Shown piece after piece: positions 6,642 through 14,855 of a DNA stretch of 64,000 nt (position 1 is the stretch's first letter; every line of letters begins with the position of its first letter). Where the stretch lies: positions 1-64,000 of the forward strand of contig NZ_JADPEG010000017.1 in NCBI RefSeq assembly GCF_015667585.1. Reading direction: 5' to 3'. Origin of the DNA: Clostridium sp. D33t1_170424_F3 (GTDB taxonomy: Bacteria > Bacillota > Clostridia > Oscillospirales > Acutalibacteraceae). The notes under the pieces are model-generated. The model saw only the letters and a program-made list of their open reading frames with translations, was not told where the DNA came from and made no database searches. Made by a program: the position numbers and the translations under genes.

Positions 6642-8201
6642 ATGAGCAATCAGAGTGAAAGAACCGGCAACATACTGGAGAAGGCCGCCGATGTGGTTGC
6701 CGACCTGATGCAGACCATTTTTTTATTTCTTTTGAAACCCTTTGTGCCGCTTGCACGCAGGATGAGCGATAGGGTAAAGGGTTTTTTAATCAGCGCTTCC
6801 TTTTTTATCATGATGGTCATCATATATCTGGAACATACCAATATTACCAGCCTGATTTTGGGGGCGCTGCCCCTGCCGTCCATTGTTAAATACGTCTTTT
6901 TTGACCTGGTCTGCTGTGTGCTGATGGCGGTCATTGCGGTGGCGTCCATCCGGGGCCCCTTGCAGAAGAAGCGCTGCAACGCGATGATGACGCTGCTTTG
7001 GACGGGTATGTGCGTGTTCTTTTTGGTTTCCGCGATCTATACGTCCCTGGACTGGGCGGCGATCACCATCATCTTTGCGTTTGTGTTTCCCTGTGTTTTC
7101 TTTATTTGGAATAACCGGGGGGACTATGGCACGCTGTTTTCCCTGTTTACGCGCGGCGTAGTGGTTTTCAACGTGATTTTCTTTGTAGCAAGCATTTTGC
7201 TGAGCCCGATCACGGGCGGCCAGTACCGCGCCATGTTCACAAACTCCAATTCGCTGGGGCAGTATCTGTCCTTCACCATGCCGCTGTTTTTAATCCAGTA
7301 TACGCTGGCTTGGAAAAAGGACGAGCAACGGACCTTTACCCCGGCGCCGGAGGGTCTGCACATCAAGCATCCGATCAAGACGCTGAATTTCGTGGCGCTT
7401 TATCTCCATGAGCGCAGCGAGCGCGTCTGGTCGCTGATCGGTCTGGGCACGGCGGCGGCCTTTGTGCTGTTCAGCCGTTCCCGCACGGCGTTCATCGCTT
7501 TTATCGTGTCGTTTGCACTGTGGTTTGTCCTCCATTTCCTGGTGGAGCACGGCAAGGAGGGAGTAAAGGCCGTTGGCAAGATGATCCTCCGCCGGGTTCT
7601 GCCCATTGTTCTGGTTGTGGTACTCTGTGTGCCGGTGACGTTTGGCCTGGTTAAATGCGGTACGTTTGCGGTATATGCCTATGCGGCGACCAACAATCTT
7701 CTGCCGGATGAATACCAGTATTTAAACCCCTTTTTGAATCGGACCAAGCTGGATGATACAATCAGTGGCTTTGGCGATCGTCTGGATATGGAGGGGAAGG
7801 ACGCGGACCAGGTGAGCACCCACCGCACCACGATATGGAACGCGTTTTTGAATCGGATTGAGCCGTTTGGTCATGAGCGCGGGAAAATCTATGTGCATGA
7901 TTATGGGATTGCGGCGACAACGCACAACTGTATCATACAGATTTTGTACGACAGCGGTATCTTTACGGCGCTGTTCTATTTTGCCATCAACGTGGCGGCG
8001 GGTTTCCGCGCGCTGCTGTATTTCCTGCGGCGGAGAAAAGGCGACCCGTACGCCATGTTCCCGGTGCTGATGATGCCGGGCTTTTTGGTGACGTCGCTGC
8101 TGGCTTCGTCCTACCCGCCGTTCGCTTACGGGGTGGCGCTGGCTTATTGGCTGGTGATGGCGTCTCTGTTTGAAAAGAAGATTGAGAAACTGGAAGGCTG
8201 A
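6642..8201 (+). CDS. O-antigen ligase/polymerase-family membrane protein
   Basis: A 519-residue polytopic membrane protein with about ten or more hydrophobic segments and a large outer loop near residues 340-430. SRSRTAFIAFIVSFALWF and the late HNCIIQILYDSGIFTALFYF stretch match the Wzy/WaaL (Wzy_C) family that polymerises or transfers lipid-linked polysaccharide outside the membrane. ATG at 6642 follows TTGGAGGA. Downstream come a glycosyltransferase and a flippase, so the three likely make and export a surface glycan. In a Gram-positive this would be a polymerase or a ligase to wall or teichoic acid. Confidence 0.8.
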   Translation: MSNQSERTGNILEKAADVVADLMQTIFLFLLKPFVPLARRMSDRVKGFLISASFFIMMVIIYLEHTNITSLILGALPLPSIVKYVFFDLVCCVLMAVIAVASIRGPLQKKRCNAMMTLLWTGMCVFFLVSAIYTSLDWAAITIIFAFVFPCVFFIWNNRGDYGTLFSLFTRGVVVFNVIFFVASILLSPITGGQYRAMFTNSNSLGQYLSFTMPLFLIQYTLAWKKDEQRTFTPAPEGLHIKHPIKTLNFVALYLHERSERVWSLIGLGTAAAFVLFSRSRTAFIAFIVSFALWFVLHFLVEHGKEGVKAVGKMILRRVLPIVLVVVLCVPVTFGLVKCGTFAVYAYAATNNLLPDEYQYLNPFLNRTKLDDTISGFGDRLDMEGKDADQVSTHRTTIWNAFLNRIEPFGHERGKIYVHDYGIAATTHNCIIQILYDSGIFTALFYFAINVAAGFRALLYFLRRRKGDPYAMFPVLMMPGFLVTSLLASSYPPFAYGVALAYWLVMASLFEKKIEKLEG

Positions 8202-8219
8202 TTGCGACAGGAGCAAGTG

Positions 8220-9452
8220 ATGAAAAAACTGGTTCTGATCACCGATCATTTTCCCTTTACGCGCGGGGAAATGCCCTTTGTCCTGCCGGAACTGGCGGTG
8301 ACGGCGCAGCGGTTTGACATTACGCTGATCTGTAAAAGCCCGGCGGAAAAGCAGGAATTCACACTGCCGGAGCGCATCCGGGTCCGGCATTACCACCGGG
8401 ACGCAACGACGGCGGATAAAATCAAAAACCTGTTGGGTTGTCTGTTCGACAGGGAGTATTACCGCAGCGTGTTTGGAAAAAATCATGCGAAGGGAAGCTT
8501 CCGCGCGAGGGAAGCCGAGGTGCGGACCTTCCGGTTGGCGGCGCGTCTTTTCCAGCGGTATCTGGAGGACGAGGGCTTTTTTGAGGATGTCGAACATACC
8601 ATATATTATTCCTATTGGTACAACTACGGCGCGCTGGCGCTTGCATTGGAAAAGAAAAAGCGGCCCGGTATGAAGCTGGTTACCCGCACACATGGATACG
8701 ACCTGTACCGGGAGCGTTCTCCGGGGGGCGTACAGCCGTACAAGGCGTTCATGGACAGCCAAATGGACGCGGTTTTTTTTGTCGCCCGCAAGGCGCGCGA
8801 TTACTATCTGGAGCATTTTGCCGGACAGAGCAAAGAGCATTACAAGCTGGCGTATCTCGGCGTACCGGACAACGGCCTCAACCCGCCGGAAGAAGGGGAA
8901 GCGCTTAGCCTGTTTTCCTGCTCCAACGTGATTCCGCTCAAGCGAATTCACCTTTTGATTGAAGCGCTGGCGCTGCTGCCGGGCCGGAAGATCCGCTGGG
9001 TACATGCGGGCGGCGGTACACAGGAGGAGGAAATGAAATCGCTGGCAGAACAGCGGCTGGGTAAAAACCCGGATATTTCCTATGCCTTTCTGGGTTCGGT
9101 GCAGAACCGGGAGATTATCCGCTACTATCAGGAGCACCATGTAGACCTGTTTTTGACGGCCTCCCAGACGGAGGGCGGTTCTCCGGTTTCCATTATGGAG
9201 GCGTTTTCCTTCGGTGTGCCCGCGGTGGGAACCAATGTGGGCGGCATTCCGGAGATGATCAACGCGGGAACGGGATTCCTGCTGGGGGAAAATCCTGCCG
9301 CCCGGGAGATTGCGAATGCGATCTCCGCATATGCGGACGCTCCCTCGTCCAAAAAGACGGAGCTGCGTTCCAACGCGCGCCAGATGTGGCATGCGTCGTT
9401 TTATGATAAAGTCAACCATACAAAGTTTGCAAAGGAATTGGAAAAGCTGTAA
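8220..9452 (+). CDS. Glycosyltransferase family 4-type (GT-B) enzyme
   Basis: A 410-residue GT-B glycosyltransferase. The C-terminal nucleotide-sugar domain is clear: LFSCSNVIPLKRIHLLIEALALLPG, then FLTASQTEGGSPVSIMEAFSFGVPAVGTNVGGIPEMI with the E-x7-E pair. The N-terminal acceptor domain has THGYDLYRE and a Tyr-rich stretch. It probably transfers a sugar from an activated donor to a lipid-linked or growing glycan in the cytoplasm; donor and acceptor are unknown. ATG at 8220 is 18 bases past the previous stop and has AGGAG upstream. Confidence 0.87.
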   Translation: MKKLVLITDHFPFTRGEMPFVLPELAVTAQRFDITLICKSPAEKQEFTLPERIRVRHYHRDATTADKIKNLLGCLFDREYYRSVFGKNHAKGSFRAREAEVRTFRLAARLFQRYLEDEGFFEDVEHTIYYSYWYNYGALALALEKKKRPGMKLVTRTHGYDLYRERSPGGVQPYKAFMDSQMDAVFFVARKARDYYLEHFAGQSKEHYKLAYLGVPDNGLNPPEEGEALSLFSCSNVIPLKRIHLLIEALALLPGRKIRWVHAGGGTQEEEMKSLAEQRLGKNPDISYAFLGSVQNREIIRYYQEHHVDLFLTASQTEGGSPVSIMEAFSFGVPAVGTNVGGIPEMINAGTGFLLGENPAAREIANAISAYADAPSSKKTELRSNARQMWHASFYDKVNHTKFAKELEKL

Positions 9453-9515
9453 ATAGTCCGGGGCGTCCCGGATTCAATCCGTATCCTGTTTGGGAACGAA
9501 AATACAGGAGGAAAC

Positions 9516-10898
9516 GTGGATAAGTATAAGAAGCTCATATCCAATACCGTGATTTTTGCAATCGGCACCTTCAGTTCCAAGGTGCTGGTTTTCCTGCTGA
9601 TGCCCTTGTATACCCGTGTTCTGACCAACGCGGAATACGGCGTCACGGACCTGATCATCCAGACCGGTAACCTGCTGCTTCCGCTGGTTTCTTTGGGGAT
9701 TGTCAACGCGGTGCTTCGGTTTGGTCTGGAAAGGACTTCGCGCAAGAACGACGTATTTACCACCGGCCTGTTGACCATCATGGGTGGATTCCTCATCCTG
9801 CTGCTGTTCTGGCCGCTGCTGGACCGGTTGGAATTTATCTCCGGGCACACGGGACTAATTTATATGTTCGTGCTGATGTCCACCCTGCGGTCCCTCTGTT
9901 CACAGTTTGTCCGCGCACGGGGACAGGTGCGGCTGTTTGCGGTGGATGGCATTCTCAGCACTGTGACCACTATTCTGTTTAATCTGCTGTTCCTGGTGGC
10001 GCTGCAGTGGGGTGTGTTTGGCTATGTGCTGGCCATCGTCTGTTCCGACGCGCTCTCCGTGCTGTTCCTCTCCGTTAACGCAACCCTGTGGAAATATGTG
10101 CGGATCCGCAGCGTCCGGTGGCCCACCTCTCTGGCGATGCTGAAATACTCTGTCCCTTTGATTCCCAACACTATGCTTTGGTGGATTACCAATGTATCGG
10201 ATCGCTATATCGTGTCCTATATGCTGGGCAACGACGCGAACGGCCTTTACGCGGTCGCCTATAAAGTGCCCTCCATTGTAGTGCTGGTGTCCGGTATTTT
10301 TATGGACGCATGGCAGATGTCCGCTGTCACAGAAACAAAAGGACGGGAACGGTTTTTCACCAAAGTGTTCCGCTGTTATTGCTCCCTGCTCTTTATCGTG
10401 GGTTCGGGTATCATTTTATTCTGCAAGGTAATTACAAAGCTGCTGGTTTCCGACGCGTTCTATTCCTCGTGGCAGTACATCCCGTTTTTGGTGTTGGCGA
10501 CGGTGTTTACCTGTATTGTCAATTTTCTTGGCAGCATCTATATGGTGGAGAAAAAGAGCATGCTCTCGCTGGCGACGACAACGGTGGGCGCGGCGAGCAA
10601 TGTGGTACTCAATTTTCTGCTGATCCCGCAATTTGGCGTCAATGGCGCGGCGGTTGCCACCTTTATCAGTTACCTGCTGGTATTTTTAATCCGCGCATGG
10701 GATACGCGGCGCTTTGTCAAGCTGCGGTACAGCGGCCTGCGATTGACGGTGAACACCATATTGTTGATTCTGCAGAGTATCGTGATGATCTGGGAGGTTC
10801 CCTTCTGGATCGGGATTGAAATTTTCCTGACGGCACTGATGATCGCAGCCAATGCAAATGAAATTTTAATGAATATGAAGAAGCTGTTGCGGCGGTAA
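9516..10898 (+). CDS. Polysaccharide flippase (MOP/Wzx-like)
   Basis: A 460-residue membrane protein with about 12-14 hydrophobic segments and the N-terminal pattern of polysaccharide exporters (KLISNTVIFAIGTFSSKVLVFLLMPLYTRVLTNAEYGVTDLI). It would flip lipid-linked glycan across the membrane for the polymerase/ligase two genes upstream. GTG at 9516 follows AGGAGG by five bases. It is the last gene of the unit; the hairpin after it points to the convergent minus-strand gene. Confidence 0.88.
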   Translation: MDKYKKLISNTVIFAIGTFSSKVLVFLLMPLYTRVLTNAEYGVTDLIIQTGNLLLPLVSLGIVNAVLRFGLERTSRKNDVFTTGLLTIMGGFLILLLFWPLLDRLEFISGHTGLIYMFVLMSTLRSLCSQFVRARGQVRLFAVDGILSTVTTILFNLLFLVALQWGVFGYVLAIVCSDALSVLFLSVNATLWKYVRIRSVRWPTSLAMLKYSVPLIPNTMLWWITNVSDRYIVSYMLGNDANGLYAVAYKVPSIVVLVSGIFMDAWQMSAVTETKGRERFFTKVFRCYCSLLFIVGSGIILFCKVITKLLVSDAFYSSWQYIPFLVLATVFTCIVNFLGSIYMVEKKSMLSLATTTVGAASNVVLNFLLIPQFGVNGAAVATFISYLLVFLIRAWDTRRFVKLRYSGLRLTVNTILLILQSIVMIWEVPFWIGIEIFLTALMIAANANEILMNMKKLLRR

Positions 10899-10927
10899 AA
10901 AACCGGGCATGCGCTTGCATACCCGGT
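10896..10927 (-). terminator. Terminator of the small minus-strand gene
   Basis: ACCGGG-C-ATGC (10902-10912) pairs with GCAT-A-CCCGGT (10917-10927) with one mismatch. Read on the minus strand it ends in TTTTTTA, so it ends the gene at 10953-11153; it may also slow plus-strand readthrough. Confidence 0.7.
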
Positions 10928-10952
10928 CCGGATGAGAAAAAATACAGAGGAA

Positions 10953-11153
10953 TTACGTGTGCTGCAAGCCGTCCGGATGATTGTTTTCCGGCTGCGGAAT
11001 GGCGTAGATGTCGGTATACGCTTCCGCCTCAAAATCGTCTTCCGGCGCAAATGGGATCAGGCCGGTGCAGTCCATATTGGAAGCGACGTTGTCGGTGCTG
11101 AAGAGAAACTCTTCCTTCGACAGGGGAGGCAGCTGTTTGTTTCTCGGTTCCAT
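10953..11153 (-). CDS. Small acidic hypothetical protein
   Basis: A 66-residue protein, MEPRNKQLPPLSKEEFLFSTDNVASNMDCTGLIPFAPEDDFEAEAYTDIYAIPQP..., with a strongly acidic second half and one Cys. I do not recognise a family. The gene is supported by an AAAGGAG box seven bases before the ATG and by a terminator just past the stop. It is divergent from the ArsC-like pair, with a shared upstream region of about 150 bases. Confidence 0.65.
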   Translation of the reverse strand: MEPRNKQLPPLSKEEFLFSTDNVASNMDCTGLIPFAPEDDFEAEAYTDIYAIPQPENNHPDGLQHT

Positions 11154-11309
11154 TGTTCTCGCTCCTTTCCGCGGTTGAATGTGCATTTGCGTTGTCGGAA
11201 CGAATTTCAAAAGGACAATTTTTGAAAGGCCTTCCGGCCCCATTAGTTTGTCGCAAACAGCGGAAAAAATACGGTTTTGTGAGGAAGACCGCCGGTCACA
11301 GGAGGAAAC

Positions 11310-11645
11310 ATGAACATACAAATTTTTGGAAAAGCAAAGTGCTTTGATACGAAAAAGGCGGAGCGTTATTTTAAAGAACGCAAAATCAAATACCAGCTGA
11401 TCGATTTGCCGCGGTTCGGCATGAGCAAGGGCGAGCTTTCCAGCGTGAAGACGGCGGCGGGCGGGCTGGAGGCGCTGATCGACCCAAAAGCGAAGGACGC
11501 CGCGCTGATTCGCTATTTGGCATACGACAGTGCAAAAGAAGAAAAGCTATTGGAAAACCCGGCTTGTTTCCGCACGCCGATCGTTCGGAATGGGCGGCAG
11601 GCAACCGTGGGATATTGTCCGGAAATCTGGAAAACATGGGAGTGA
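11310..11645 (+). CDS. ArsC/Spx-family protein, single-Cys variant
   Basis: A 111-residue thioredoxin-fold protein of the ArsC/Spx family (MNIQIFGKAKCFDTKKAERYFKERKIKYQLIDL, later CFRTPIVRNGRQATVGYCPEIW). The active-site loop reads KCFDTKKA: the first Cys is kept and the second Cys of the CxxC is Asp-Thr, so it is likely not a classic CxxC disulfide partner. True arsenate reduction is unlikely without arsenic genes nearby. ATG at 11310 follows AGGAGG. The next gene is a second ArsC-like protein, six bases downstream. Confidence 0.8.
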   Translation: MNIQIFGKAKCFDTKKAERYFKERKIKYQLIDLPRFGMSKGELSSVKTAAGGLEALIDPKAKDAALIRYLAYDSAKEEKLLENPACFRTPIVRNGRQATVGYCPEIWKTWE

Positions 11646-11650
11646 AGCAA

Positions 11651-12019
11651 ATGTGCTATCTGTTTATTGAATACCCCAAGTGCACCACCTGTCAGAAAGC
11701 TAAAAAATGGCTGGAGGAACATGGCGTGGATTTTGAGGACCGCCATATTGTGGAACAGAATCCGACCGCGGAGGAGCTGGCGGGCTGGCAGGCGCGCAGC
11801 GGGCTGGAGTTGAAGCGCTTTTTCAATACCAGCGGGCTGGTGTATAAATCAATGAATTTGAAGGAAAAGCTTCCCACAATGACGGCTGAGGAGCAGTTTG
11901 CGCTGTTGGCAACCAACGGCATGCTGGTGAAGCGCCCGCTTCTGATCGGTGAAGACGCCGTTCTGGTGGGATTCCGTCCCGCAGAATGGGCTGAGCGGCT
12001 GAGCGGGGCAGCGACATGA
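11651..12019 (+). CDS. ArsC/Spx-family protein with CxxC
   Basis: A 122-residue ArsC/Spx-like protein: MCYLFIEYPKCTTCQKAKKWLEEHGVDFEDRHI, with the redox loop CTTC, and the C-terminal MLVKRPLLIGEDAVLVGFRPAEW typical of YffB/MgsR-type members. Such proteins act as thiol-based regulators or reductases; this one lacks clear evidence for RNA polymerase binding. ATG at 11651 is 6 bases past the previous stop with a GTGAAG stretch as weak binding site. Its TGA overlaps the ATG of the Nudix-VOC gene. Confidence 0.85.
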   Translation: MCYLFIEYPKCTTCQKAKKWLEEHGVDFEDRHIVEQNPTAEELAGWQARSGLELKRFFNTSGLVYKSMNLKEKLPTMTAEEQFALLATNGMLVKRPLLIGEDAVLVGFRPAEWAERLSGAAT

Positions 12020-12780
12020 CGGAGGTATCTGCGGCGATCCTGCGCCAAAACGGAAAGATCCTGATCTGCCAGCGCGGCGAGAGCGGAAATTGTTCCCTGT
12101 TATGGGAATTTCCGGGTGGAAAACGCGAAGCAGGAGAGACTATGGAGCAGTGCGTGGTGCGCGAGTGCCGGGAAGAGCTGGGGCTGGAGATCGATTTGCA
12201 CGGCCTGTATGCAAAGGAATCGTATCGGTATGGGGACGAACCCTTTGCCTTTGCCTTTTATAACGCGGTGATCCGCGCTGGCAGTTTGAAGAAAAATGTG
12301 CATCGGGACGTTCGTTGGGTAAAACCGGAGGAACTGCGGGGATACACGTTCTGTCCGGCGGACCAGTCGCTGGTGCAAAGACTCGCTGAGGAAAAGCCTC
12401 TGCTGCGCGCAGTGCATCATGTGGCGGTCATTGTTTCGGATTATCAGAAATCCAGGGAATTTTATCTGGAGAAGCTGGGTCTGGAACTGATCCGTGAAAA
12501 TTACCGGGCCGACCGGGATTCTTATAAGCTGGATCTGAAAATGGGGGACTGCGAACTGGAGCTCTTTTCCTTTCCGGACAGCCCTGCGCGTCCGACCCGT
12601 CCGGAGGCCTGCGGCCTGCGCCACCTGGCTTTCCGTGTGGAAAACGTGCGCGCGGCGGCGGCGGAGCTGGAACGCCGGGGCATTGAGGTGGAGCCGGTGC
12701 GCGTCGATGAGTATACCGGGCAGGAGTATACGTTCTTTATGGACCCGGATGGGCTTCCCCTGGAACTGAAACCGCTTTGA
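12016..12780 (+). CDS. Nudix hydrolase-VOC (glyoxalase-like) fusion
   Basis: A 254-residue two-domain protein. Residues 1-125 are a MutT-type Nudix hydrolase with a complete Nudix box from Gly35 to Leu57 (GGKREAGETMEQCVV-RECREELGL) and the start pattern VSAAILRQNGKILICQR of 8-oxo-dGTP cleaning enzymes. Residues 133-254 form a VOC/glyoxalase domain (HHVAVIVSDYQKSREFYLEKLGL, HLAFRVENV, FFMDPDGLPLELKPL) like the stand-alone SMU1112c/YaeR proteins. No stop or frameshift separates them. The VOC half has likely metal ligands (His134/135 and the late Glu), so both halves may be active. It overlaps the upstream gene by four bases. Confidence 0.88.
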   Translation: MTEVSAAILRQNGKILICQRGESGNCSLLWEFPGGKREAGETMEQCVVRECREELGLEIDLHGLYAKESYRYGDEPFAFAFYNAVIRAGSLKKNVHRDVRWVKPEELRGYTFCPADQSLVQRLAEEKPLLRAVHHVAVIVSDYQKSREFYLEKLGLELIRENYRADRDSYKLDLKMGDCELELFSFPDSPARPTRPEACGLRHLAFRVENVRAAAAELERRGIEVEPVRVDEYTGQEYTFFMDPDGLPLELKPL

Positions 12781-12825
12781 TCCCCGCGTGGGACGACATA
12801 TATCTGAATTTGTGGAGGAACGGCT

Positions 12826-14424
12826 TTGGCAAGTTACGTAAAAGAAATTGAAAAAAGAAGGACGTTTGCGATCATCTCCCACCCGGACGCCGGTAAAACG
12901 ACGTTGACGGAAAAATTTCTGCTGTACGGTGGGGCGATCACCCTGGCCGGCGCGGTAAAAGGCAAAAAGGCGGCGCGGCATGCGGTTTCCGACTGGATGG
13001 AAATCGAAAAACAGAGGGGAATTTCCGTCACCTCGTCCGTCATGCAGTTCAATTACGACGGCTACTGCATCAATATTCTGGATACGCCCGGTCACCAGGA
13101 CTTCTCCGAGGACACGTATCGCACCCTGATGGCGGCCGATTCCGCCGTGATGGTCATCGATGCGGCAAAGGGCGTGGAGCCGCAGACGCGCAAGCTGTTT
13201 AAGGTCTGCCTGCTGCGGGATATTCCAATCTTTACGTTTATCAATAAGATGGACCGCGAGGCGCGCAATCCCTACGACCTGCTGGATGAAATCGAATACG
13301 AGCTGGGGATTAAGACCTATCCGATGAACTGGCCCATCGGATGTGGCAAGGAGTTCAAAGGTGTTTACGACCGCAACAAAAAGGAGATCATCGCCTTCCG
13401 CGCCAACGACGAGATGGCAAACGGACAGCGTCAGGTGACGGCGATTGAGGCCGACCTGAGCGACCCCAACCTGGCGGAGCTGATCGGCGAGGATCACCGT
13501 CAGACGCTGGTGGACGATGTGGAGCTGCTGGACGGCGCCGGCGGCGAGTTCGACCTGGAAGCGGTCCGGCATGGAAAGCTTTCACCGGTATTTTTTGGTT
13601 CCGCTCTGACGAATTTTGGTGTGGAGCCATTCCTGGAAGAGTTCCTTCGCATGACCACTCCTCCGCTGCCCAGAAAGTCCGACATTGGCGAAATCGATCC
13701 GTTTGACGACGACTTTTCTGCGTTTGTCTTTAAAATTCAGGCCAATATGAATAAGGCGCACCGGGACAGAATTGCTTTTATGCGGATTTGCTCCGGAAAA
13801 TTTGAAAAGGGTACGGAAGTCCTGCATGTACAGGGCGGCAAGCGGCTCAAGCTGTCCCAGCCGCAGCAGCTGATGGCCCAGGATCGTGAGATCGTGGAAG
13901 AAGCCTACGCCGGAGATATCATCGGCGTGTTTGACCCGGGTATTTTCTCCATCGGCGATACCATCAGCATGCCGGCGAAGAAGTTCCAGTTTGAGGGTAT
14001 TCCCACCTTTGCGCCGGAGCACTTTGCCCTGGTCCGGCAGATGGATACCATGAAGCGCAAACAGTTTGTAAAGGGAATTTCACAGATTGCACAGGAGGGC
14101 GCCATTCAGATATTCCAGGAGCTGGGCGGCGGTATGGAGGAAGTCATCGTTGGAGTAGTAGGTACGCTGCAATTTGAGGTGCTGGAATATCGACTGAAGA
14201 ACGAATATAATGTCGACATCCGTCTGGAGACGCTTCCATATGAGCACATCCGGTGGATTGAAGACGAAGAGCTTGATCCCAAAACTTTAAATCTGACATC
14301 AGATACAAAGCGGATTCAGGATTTGAAGGGAAGGCCTTTGTTAATCTTCGCCAACAGCTGGAGTATCAACTGGGCACTGGAACACAATGAAGGCTTACAG
14401 CTGTCAGAGTTTGGCAGAACGTAA
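12826..14424 (+). CDS. prfC: Peptide chain release factor 3
   Basis: A 532-residue translational GTPase that recycles RF1/RF2 after peptide release. G1 is SHPDAGKTTLTEK (residues 18-30), G3 DTPGHQDF near 85, G4 NKMDRE near 141. The length, the FIDAAKGVE-type switch region and the C-terminal VGVVGTLQFEVLEYRLKNEYNVDIRLE support RF3 rather than EF-G or a tetracycline-resistance protein. TTG at 12826 follows TGGAGGA by six bases. Monocistronic, with a strong terminator. RF3 is patchily distributed in Firmicutes. Confidence 0.95.
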   Translation: MASYVKEIEKRRTFAIISHPDAGKTTLTEKFLLYGGAITLAGAVKGKKAARHAVSDWMEIEKQRGISVTSSVMQFNYDGYCINILDTPGHQDFSEDTYRTLMAADSAVMVIDAAKGVEPQTRKLFKVCLLRDIPIFTFINKMDREARNPYDLLDEIEYELGIKTYPMNWPIGCGKEFKGVYDRNKKEIIAFRANDEMANGQRQVTAIEADLSDPNLAELIGEDHRQTLVDDVELLDGAGGEFDLEAVRHGKLSPVFFGSALTNFGVEPFLEEFLRMTTPPLPRKSDIGEIDPFDDDFSAFVFKIQANMNKAHRDRIAFMRICSGKFEKGTEVLHVQGGKRLKLSQPQQLMAQDREIVEEAYAGDIIGVFDPGIFSIGDTISMPAKKFQFEGIPTFAPEHFALVRQMDTMKRKQFVKGISQIAQEGAIQIFQELGGGMEEVIVGVVGTLQFEVLEYRLKNEYNVDIRLETLPYEHIRWIEDEELDPKTLNLTSDTKRIQDLKGRPLLIFANSWSINWALEHNEGLQLSEFGRT

Positions 14425-14426
14425 TG

Positions 14427-14465
14427 AAAAACCATGCATTCTGAAATAGGATGCATGGTTTTTTT
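14427..14465 (+). terminator. Terminator of prfC
   Basis: AAAACCATGCAT(TC) pairs with (GG)ATGCATGGTTTT across a short loop and is followed by a run of seven Ts. Confidence 0.9.
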
Positions 14466-14855
14466 ATGCCGTTTTTCAGCGTGCAATTTCCGATCGGAAG
14501 CAAATTTGGTTAAATAAGATACTGTATTTGGTATAACTTACCTGTCACTTTACCTGTCACACCTTGAAATTCCCGATTTTTAGAATTATACTTACATTAA
14601 TTCCTAAATCAGTCACAGAAAAAAAGGAAGGTCACGGAATCATTCGTTTTTTAATGCGAAATAGAGATGAAAAATATTGTATATTTGCTTAAATGCAGTT
14701 TATAAATACCATATAATGGTATAATATTTACCATCAGGTAGTGTATGCTGTGCTTTAGGCATTGTGTCCCAATAGCGGCTATGCGGCTGGCATTTATTTT
14801 TATCTGCCAGAAGACCTGTGTTTCATTGCAAAAATGATGCAGGGAGGGGTATGCA
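14466..14855. other. AT-rich intergenic region upstream of the SipW/TasA-type operon
   Basis: No gene is seen in this 390-base stretch. It carries a tandem direct repeat TTACCTGTCAC (14538-14548 and 14550-14560, 12 bases apart), a palindrome over a possible -10 box (14706-14722), and a leader of about 120 bases before the first gene. The low GC contrasts with the flanking genes. It is probably the control region of the downstream operon. Confidence 0.5.
14706..14725 (+). promoter_or_regulatory. Candidate -10 region with overlapping 17-bp palindrome
   Basis: Two TATAAT boxes (14712-14717, 14720-14725) overlap the perfect inverted repeat ATACCAT-ATA-ATGGTAT at 14706-14722. No good -35 is seen at the right spacing, which would fit a promoter that needs an activator or is controlled by a repressor bound at the palindrome. 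Confidence 0.4.

Noticed and set aside
5573-6649. A 358-codon minus-strand frame across rqcH
   Set aside because: Antisense to the NFACT-R half of RqcH and without recognisable domains.
7722-9419. A 565-codon minus-strand frame across the polysaccharide genes
   Set aside because: Antisense to two well-supported genes; composition rich in Arg, His and Gln as expected for a shadow frame.
11310-12019. Arsenate reductase (arsC) annotation
   Set aside because: No arsenic efflux or ArsR genes are nearby and the first protein lacks the usual Cys pattern, so only the fold family is given.
12100-13572. A 490-codon minus-strand frame across the Nudix-VOC and prfC genes
   Set aside because: Spans two genes of the other strand and an intergenic gap, no ribosome binding site, no domains.
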